From: Chersky-840 sp035532735 | GTDB lineage: Bacteria > Actinomycetota > Acidimicrobiia > Acidimicrobiales > UBA8190 | Direction of reading: 5' to 3' | DNA length: 64,000 nt | Assembly (NCBI GenBank): GCA_035532735.1 | Contig: DATKQM010000062.1 | Location: forward strand, 52,552-116,551 | Shown here: piece after piece, positions 57,956 through 64,000 of the stretch | Layout of the letters: each line of letters opens with the position of its first letter | How positions within the stretch are numbered: the first letter of the stretch is position 1 | Translations under genes and position numbers: made by a program | Notes under the pieces: generated by a model | Told to the model about the DNA's origin: nothing | What the model saw: the letters and a program-made list of their open reading frames with translations, nothing else | The model's database searches: none

Positions 57956-60541
57956 GTGAACGGCCAGGACCTTCGAATCGCCTGGTATCGGTTCCGGATC
58001 GAATTCCGCCGCCGGCGCGCCGGCTACCTGACCATCGTCATGCTGGTCGGGTTGGTCGGTGGCGTGGCCATGGGGTCCCTGGCTGGGGCCCGACGGACCC
58101 AGTCGTCGTTCTCCACCTATCTGGCCAGCACCGATCCGTCCAACTTCAACGTGCCGGTCTACGGCGGCTTCAACAACGGCAGCGGCGCCTTCTACTCCTC
58201 GGCGGTGACGAAGAAGATCGGCGCGCTGCCCGGCGTCAAGGACGTCGAAGCGTCCATGATTCTGGTCGCCGCCCCGCTTCTTCGAAACGGTGCCCCCCGG
58301 CTCGACGCCAACGTCCTCGAGAACAGCTTCGCGGTGGCGAGCGTCGACGGTCTGTTCTTCGACCAGGACCGGCTGGCGGTCACCCAGGGCCGGATGGCCG
58401 ACCCCCGACGGACCGATGAGATCGTCATGACTGCCGTCGCCGCGCACCTGCTCGGGTTCCACGTCGGTGAGATCATCCCCTACGGGTTCTACACCCAACA
58501 ACAGCAAGGCCTGCCCGGGTTCGGCACTCCCAAGGTCCCGCCCCACCGAAGGATCGATGCCAAGTTGGTAGGCCTGGTCCAGTTGAACAACGCCATCGTG
58601 CAGGACGACATCGATCGACTTCCGACGTTCATCTTCTTCACACCGGCGCTGGGCAGAGAAATCGTGGCCGACGGAGGCCAAGGTGAAGGCGGCGCTATCA
58701 CGTACGGGTTGCAGGTCGACGGCGGGAACGCCGGCGTAGCCAAGGTCGAGCGGGAATTCGCCGCCCTGGTCCCGAGTCGTTCCACGGCCTCCCTCCATGC
58801 CATCGCTCCCGTGTAGGCCAAGGTGGACCGGACGGTGAAACCGATCGCCATCGCCCTGGGGGTGTTCGGAGTGGTGGCCGCTCTGGCCGCGCTGCTCATC
58901 GGGGTCCAGGTCATCGCCCGCCAATTGGGAGCCGCGGATGAGGACCTGGGCGTGCTGCGCGCCCTGGGCGCGGCTCCCGGCACCACCATCGCCGATGGTC
59001 TGATCGGCATCGTGGGAGCGATCACGGTGGGGGCGGCGCTGGCCGGGGTGGTGGCTGTCGCCCTGTCACCGCTGTCGCCGCTCGGGCCGGTTCGGTCGGT
59101 GTATCCGGGATCGAGTGTCGCCTTCGACTGGACGGTGCTCGGTATCGGGCTCGCCATCCTGGTCCTTGGGCTCGGGGCCGTCGCGTTCGGGCTCGCCTAT
59201 CGGGGGGCGCCGCACCGGGTCGCCCAGCGCCAAGCGAGCAGCACCCCCCGGACCTCGAGAGTCGCGGGCGCGGTGGCGTCGACGAGACTGCCCCCACCCG
59301 CGGCGGTCGGGGTTCGGTTCGCGCTCGAGTCAGGGCGGGGTCGGACCGCGGTGCCGGTGCGCTCCGCGTTGTTGGGCAGTGTGCTGGCCGTGGCCCTCGT
59401 GGTCGCCACCCTCACCTTCGGGAGCGGGCTGGGGTCACTGGTGTCGCATCCCTCGCTGTACGGATGGAACTGGACCTACATGCTCAATCCGACCAACACC
59501 GTTCCGTCCCAAGCCGAGACGCTTCTCGCCCACGACCACGACGTCGCTTCGTGGGCCCGGTACGACTACACCGACGCCGAGATCAACGGCCAGACCGTTC
59601 CGTTCCTTTTCGAGGACAGCCAGTCCGACCAGTCGGACCCGGTCGCCCCGCCCATCCTGAGCGGCCACGGACTGACCGGTAAGGATCAGATCGTCCTCGG
59701 GGCGGCCACGGTGAAGCAGTTGCACACCCACCTCGGCGGCACCGTCTCGGTCAGCTTCGGCCTCCCCAAGGATGCTCCGTTCTATGTGCCCCCCACCAAT
59801 GTCGTTGTGGTGGGGACGGCCACGATGCCCGCTGTCGGGTTCTCGAGTGTCATCTCCGATCACACCTCCATGGGGACCGGCGCACTGGTGAGTCGGGACA
59901 TCGAGCCTGATGCCTTTCAAAAGGCACAGCTCAATACCGACCCCACGCTGAACGGTCCCGACCTGATCTTGGTGCGTCTCCGGGCTCATGTCCCTGATGC
60001 AGTCGGCCTCGCCGGCCTGAAGAAGAACGCCGCCTCCGCCACCCGCGACCTCGCGGCCGTGCCCGATGGCGGCGGGCAGGGCAACAGCGTCACCGTGGTC
60101 GGAGTGCAGCGTCCGGCGGAGATCGTCAACTACCGGAGCACCGGGGCCACCCCGACGTTGTTGGCGACCGCACTCGCGGCCGGCGCCGTGATCGCGCTGG
60201 GCCTGACCTTGGCCGTCTCGGTGCGGCGGCGACGACACGATCTCGCTCTGTTGAAGACACTGGGATTCACGCAGCGCCAGTTGGCCGCCGCCCTGGCCTG
60301 GCAGGCATCGGTGGCCGCGGTCATCGGCGTCGTGGTGGGCGTGCCCGTAGGGATCGCGCTCGGGCGGTGGTTGTGGGATCTCTTCGCCCACCAGATCTAC
60401 GCCGTGCCCGACGCCACCGTTCCCGCCCTCTCGGTCGTCGTCGTGGCGCTCGGCGCGCTGGTGCTCGCCAACATCGTGGCCGCGTTGCCGGGTCGGAGCG
60501 CGGCCCGGACGCCCACCGCGGTGCTGCTTCGCTCCGAATGA
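57956..60541 (+). pseudogene. FtsX-like ABC transporter permease interrupted by one in-frame TAG
   Basis: The frame from GTG 57956 to 60541 is open except for TAG at 58814-58816. Upstream it encodes the N-terminal helix YLTIVMLVGLVGGVAMGSLAGARRTQSSF and a MacB-like periplasmic domain. Directly after the TAG the same frame continues AKVDRTVKPIAIALGVFGVVAALAALLIG, a second extracytoplasmic domain, and the terminal FtsX helices (ATALAAGAVIALGLTLAVSVRRRRHDLALLKTLGFTQRQL). A single G-to-T change from GAG would explain the stop. Other codons and length (about 860) look intact, so the mutation is recent or read through. Confidence 0.85.
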
Positions 60542-60559
60542 CGAAAGCGGACCTCGCCA

Positions 60560-60627
60560 GGTGACCCTCGCCGGGTGACCCTCGCCGGGTGACCCTCGTC
60601 AGGTGACCTCGTCAGGTGACCTCGTCA
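60560..60627. repeat. Minisatellite of five 13-14-bp units
   Basis: Units GGTGACCCTCGCCG (x2), GGTGACCCTCGTCA, and GGTGACCTCGTCA (x2) run in tandem just after the permease frame, flanked by partial units on both sides. Confidence 0.85.
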
Positions 60628-60723
60628 GGTGATCGGGAGCTCGCCTGCCGGGCACCGGAGGAAGAGCCACGAGATGACCCGGGCCCAGCCATGGCGCGGT
60701 CGGGAGTGCGAGAGGATGGCGGT

Positions 60724-61026
60724 ATGAATCCAGCGAAGACGAGCAACTCGAGTTGGTCCTTGTGGTCGGAGAATTCCCTCTTGTCGATCGGGTCCAAGGG
60801 CTCGGTCCTGTCGATCGGGTCGATCGGGTCCGCCTGCTCGATCGGGTCCATCGGATCGTTCTTCTCGGCATTCTCGATCGGGTCGGCCGGTTCCCTGGGC
60901 TCGGTGCTGTCGGCCCGGTCGCGATGGTCGGCGATGTCGTTCAAGTCGGCCAAGGCCATCCTCGCCGAAGCGCCCGGAGGAGGTCAGTCGGTCCAGGGGT
61001 CGGCGGAGTCGGCGTCGATCTCGTAG
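60724..61026 (+). CDS. Ser-x-x triplet-repeat protein (SIGS repeats)
   Basis: A 100-aa protein in which Ser occupies every third position from residue 9 to 75, giving 23 uninterrupted S-x-x triplets. Common triplets are SIG (7 times), SAx and SVL; aromatic triplets (SSW, SLW, SFF, SRW) mark the ends. There is no signal peptide. A basic helix-like segment and a Ser/Gly/Gln tail follow. The strict period of three suggests an elongated helix such as a beta-solenoid or polyproline-II-type fold. GAGAGG lies upstream of ATG 60724. The last 43 bases overlap the convergent aceE 3' end. No function is known to me. Confidence 0.72.
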   Translation: MNPAKTSNSSWSLWSENSLLSIGSKGSVLSIGSIGSACSIGSIGSFFSAFSIGSAGSLGSVLSARSRWSAMSFKSAKAILAEAPGGGQSVQGSAESASIS

Positions 61027-63683
61027 CGGGCGATGGCCTCGGCCACCTCGTCGGGTTTGGCGTCACCGGTCTCGGCCAGCGCGGAGAGGACCGCCACCAC
61101 GAGATGAGAGGCGTCGACTTCGAAGAAGCGACGGAGCGCGGCGCGGGTGTCGGAACGACCGAAGCCGTCCGTGCCGAGTGAGGTGAAGGGCCGGGGGACC
61201 CACCGCGACACCTGGTCGGGGACGGCCCGGAGGTAGTCGGTCACCGCCACGACCGGCCCAGTCCCGTCCTCGAGTGATCGGGAGACATAGGGGACGGCGC
61301 GCTCGGCGTGGGGGTGGAGGCGGTTGGCGCGCTCCACCGAGAGGGCGTCCTCTCGGAGCTCGGTGTATGAGGTCACCGACCACGCGTCGGCCGAGACCCC
61401 CCAGTCCGAGGCCAACATGGCGCGGGCCTCTATGGCCGCCTGCCACATCGGGCCTGAGAAGAGGAGGGTGGCCCGGCGCGCCGGGCTGGCAGTCTCGGCG
61501 GGCTCCGCGAAGCGGTACATGCCGCGGAGGATGCCCGCCCGGACCGCGTCGCCGGCGTCGGCTTGGGGGAGGGGGGGCATGGGGTAGTTCTCGTTGTAGA
61601 GGGTGAGGTACCAGAAGCGGTCCTCGGGATCGGGCCCCATGATCTTCGTGACGGCGTGCTCCATGATCACGGCGATCTCATAGGCGAAGGCGGGGTCGTA
61701 GATGTGGGCGGCGGGATTGACCGAGGCGAGGAGAGGGGAGTGGCCGTCGTCGTGCTGGAGGCCCTCGCCCTGGAGGGTGGTGCGGCCGGCGGTGCAGCCG
61801 GCCAGGATGCCGCGGCCGCGGATGTCGCCGAGGAGCCAGGCCAGGTCGCCGATGCGTTGGAAGCCGAACATCGAATAGAAGAGGTAGATGGGGAGCATGG
61901 GCCGGCCCCAGGTGGCATAGGCGGTGGAGAGCGCGATGAAAGTGGCCATGGCGCCGGCCTCGGTGATGCCCTCCTGGAGGATCTGGCCCTTGCGGTCCTC
62001 GGCGTAGCGGAGGATGAGGTCGGAGTCGACCGGGGTGTAGCGCTGGCCCTCGGGGGCGTAGATCTTGGACTCGGCGATGAGGGGCTCGAGGCCGAAGGTG
62101 CGGGCTTCGTCGGGGACGATGGGTGCGACGTAACGGCCGAGGGCGGGGTCGCGGGCGAGATTGCGCAGCAGGCGGGCGAAGGCCATCGTCGTCGAGGCCG
62201 ACTGGGCGCCCGAGCCCGCCAACATGTCGGAGAAGACCGCCGGGTCAGGTACCGCATGGGGCGTGACGGCGCGGACGATGCGGGTCGGGAGAGGGCCGGC
62301 CAGGACCTTGCGGCGGCCCGTCAGGTAGTCGTACGCGGGTGAGCCCTCGGGGGGTCGGTAGTAGGGGGGTTGTTCGGCGTCGAGGGCTTCGTCGGGGATC
62401 TCCTCTTGGAGATAGAGGCGGTCGCGCAAAGCCAACAACTGGGCCTTGGTCATCTTCTTGATCTGGTGGGTGGCGTTGCGGGCCTCGATCTCGGGCCCGA
62501 GGGTCCATCCCTTCACCGTCTTGGCGAGGATGACGGTGGGCTGACCGACCTGTTCGGTGGCGAGCTTGTAGGCCGCGTAGAGCTTGCGGTAGTCGTGACC
62601 ACCGCGCGGGAGCGCCTGGAGGTCCGCGTCGGAGAGGTGTTCGACGAGTCGGCGGAGACGGGGGTCGGGGCCGAAGAAGTGCTCCCGGATATAGGCCCCG
62701 GTTTCGGTGGCGAACTTCTGGAACTCGCCGTCGGGAGTGGTGTTCATCTTGTCGAGGAGGACGCCGTCGATGTCACGGGCGAGGAGGTCGTCCCACTTCG
62801 ATCCCCAGATGACCTTGATCACGTTCCAGCCCGCGCCGCGGAACATGGCCTCGGCTTCCTGGATGATCTTGCCGTTGCCGCGGACGGGTCCGTCGAGGCG
62901 TTGGAGGTTGCAGTTGACGACGAAGATCAGGTTGTCGAGGTGCTCGCGTCCGGCCACACCGAGAGCGCCGATGGACTCGACCTCGTCGAGCTCGCCGTCA
63001 CCGAGGAAGGCCCAGATGCGGTTGGCCGAGGTGTCGACGATCTCGCGTTGGAGGAGGTAGCGGGCCGCGTGGGCCTGGTAGATCGCACAGAGGGCGCCCA
63101 GTCCCATCGAGACGGTGGGGTACTCCCAGAAGTCGGGGAGGAGGCGGGGGTGGGGGTAGGACGGGAGCCCCTGGCCTGAGACCTCCTGGCGGAAGTGGTC
63201 GAGCTGGTCCTCGGTGAGACGGCCCTCCACGAAGGCGCGGGCGTAGATCCCGGGAGAGCCGTGGCCCTGGAAGTAGACGAGGTCGCCGAAGCCGCCGTCG
63301 GACTTGCCTCGGAAGAAATGGTTGAAGCCGACCTCGTAGAGCGCGGCCGAGGAGGCGTAGGTGGCGAGATGTCCCCCGATGCCCTCGGAGCGGTGGTTGG
63401 CGCGGCTCACCATGGCGGCCGCGTTCCAGCGGATGTAGGCGCGGATGCGGCGCTCGATGTGTTCGTCGCCGGGGAACCAGGGCTCTTGGTCGTGGGGGAT
63501 GGTGTTCACGTAGGGGGTGGAGACCGTGGCCGGGAAGTCGACCTGCATGGACCGGGCCCGCTCGAGGAGCTTCATGAGGAGGAAGCGGGCCCGGGGGCGT
63601 CCCTCGGAACCGACGACGGCGTCGAAGGAGTCGATCCACTCCGCGGTCTCCTCGGGATCGGAGTCGGGAAGTTGATGCGACAT
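60984..63683 (-). CDS. aceE: Pyruvate dehydrogenase E1 component, homodimeric
   Basis: Thiamine-diphosphate enzyme that decarboxylates pyruvate and acetylates the E2 lipoyl group. At 899 aa it is full length. It opens PDSDPEETAEWIDSFDAVV; the thiamine motif spans FLGDGELDEVES to VVNCNLQRLDGPVRGNGKII. The active-site ARANHRSEGIGGH-like SRANHRSEGIGGHLATYAS holds conserved His. The pyrimidine domain shows GITEAGAMATFIALSTAYATWG and GRTTLQGEGLQHDDGHS. ATG 63683 is preferred over GTG 63698. E2 and E3 genes are not in the window. Its end overlaps the convergent triplet-repeat gene. Confidence 0.95.
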   Translation of the reverse strand: MSHQLPDSDPEETAEWIDSFDAVVGSEGRPRARFLLMKLLERARSMQVDFPATVSTPYVNTIPHDQEPWFPGDEHIERRIRAYIRWNAAAMVSRANHRSEGIGGHLATYASSAALYEVGFNHFFRGKSDGGFGDLVYFQGHGSPGIYARAFVEGRLTEDQLDHFRQEVSGQGLPSYPHPRLLPDFWEYPTVSMGLGALCAIYQAHAARYLLQREIVDTSANRIWAFLGDGELDEVESIGALGVAGREHLDNLIFVVNCNLQRLDGPVRGNGKIIQEAEAMFRGAGWNVIKVIWGSKWDDLLARDIDGVLLDKMNTTPDGEFQKFATETGAYIREHFFGPDPRLRRLVEHLSDADLQALPRGGHDYRKLYAAYKLATEQVGQPTVILAKTVKGWTLGPEIEARNATHQIKKMTKAQLLALRDRLYLQEEIPDEALDAEQPPYYRPPEGSPAYDYLTGRRKVLAGPLPTRIVRAVTPHAVPDPAVFSDMLAGSGAQSASTTMAFARLLRNLARDPALGRYVAPIVPDEARTFGLEPLIAESKIYAPEGQRYTPVDSDLILRYAEDRKGQILQEGITEAGAMATFIALSTAYATWGRPMLPIYLFYSMFGFQRIGDLAWLLGDIRGRGILAGCTAGRTTLQGEGLQHDDGHSPLLASVNPAAHIYDPAFAYEIAVIMEHAVTKIMGPDPEDRFWYLTLYNENYPMPPLPQADAGDAVRAGILRGMYRFAEPAETASPARRATLLFSGPMWQAAIEARAMLASDWGVSADAWSVTSYTELREDALSVERANRLHPHAERAVPYVSRSLEDGTGPVVAVTDYLRAVPDQVSRWVPRPFTSLGTDGFGRSDTRAALRRFFEVDASHLVVAVLSALAETGDAKPDEVAEAIARYEIDADSADPWTD

Positions 63684-63900
63684 ACCGTCGAAGAGCACGA
63701 GTCCATGCTACGGGCGGGTTCTCGGTGAAAGGCCGACACTGCGAGGGACGACGGGGGACCTCGGTGATCCGAAGAGCGTCGGTGATGGTGCCGACGTCGG
63801 TGGCTCGACCGACCTCGACTGCCCCATCCACCTCGCTGGCCTCAGAAGCCTCCTGTGTTATCTCAGAGGCACTGATACACCCTCATGTCACGATTCGGGT

Positions 63901-64000
63901 GTGCTCCTGACCACCCTCGAGTCCGCCCGGAAGGCCCTCGCCGATGAGTTGGCCCGTGCCGATCCCGACCGGGTGACGACGTCCCAGGCGGCCGAGATCG
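63901..64000 (+). CDS. Start of a probable DUF222/HNH-type protein, 3' truncated
   Basis: Only 33 codons are visible: a helical segment LLTTLESARKALADELARAD followed by DRVTTSQAAEI. This resembles the beginning of the helical DUF222 domain found before HNH nuclease domains in actinobacterial 13E12-type proteins, but the stretch is too short for certainty. The start is GTG 63901; the gene is cut by the window end. It is divergent from aceE across a 217-base gap. Confidence 0.4.
   Translation, partial: MLLTTLESARKALADELARADPDRVTTSQAAEI

Overview
This is a GC-rich bacterial chromosome segment. The gene content points to Actinomycetota, most likely an uncultured-type Acidimicrobiia relative: a WhiB regulator, the actinobacterial mini ribosomal proteins bL37 and bS22, an actinobacterial-type SOS box, the ImuA/ImuB/DnaE2 mutasome, homodimeric AceE, a DUF1707 protein, an F420-pathway guanylyltransferase and many acyl-CoA enzymes. 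GTG/TTG starts are common, and many start codons lie 6-8 nt after a TANNNT element, which suggests frequent leaderless transcription. The lineage call is inference; no rRNA gene is present.

1-12.4 kb is core housekeeping: a 5'-truncated PfkB kinase, a divergent hypothetical/GDPD pair, bL37 (27 aa), ychF, DUF192-rsmI, msrA, then metG-tatD, an RlpA-type wall protein in the slot usually held by rpfB, rsmA-ispE, bS22 (33 aa), a VOC protein and tRNA-Gln(UUG). 12.4-24 kb holds a DoxD-Rieske fusion, two tandem Cys-rich mini-proteins, and the SOS mutasome imuA-imuB-dnaE2 behind a perfect palindromic LexA-type box. A solitary VirD4/TraD-type coupling ATPase lies upstream. An HU-like protein with a basic tail is coupled to a histone-H1-like Lys/Arg/Ala protein.

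24-49 kb is metabolism and regulation: FbiD/CofC, gpsA coupled to a class III cyclase, a GH38 mannosidase, a MatB-like synthetase, CutA, rnhB, two acyl-CoA dehydrogenases, a DMT permease with glutamate dehydrogenase, and an ECF sigma factor coupled to a membrane Asp-box propeller protein. It continues with DUF1707, a nucleophile-less alpha/beta hydrolase, thiE with a HhH glycosylase, WhiB, an SDR, a CYP125-like P450 and a DUF2079 membrane protein.

49-60.5 kb is a decay zone. It has four recognisable pseudogenes (alpha/beta hydrolase, GH5 glycosidase, TetR regulator, FtsX-type permease with one in-frame TAG) among lipoproteins, an LLM oxidoreductase, a PAS-GGDEF cyclase and an A/T-richer secreted Ig-like protein. 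60.5-64 kb has a minisatellite, a 100-aa protein with 23 uninterrupted Ser-x-x triplets (the most unusual object here), aceE and the start of a probable DUF222/HNH protein. I see no CRISPR array, rRNA, IS element or prophage.
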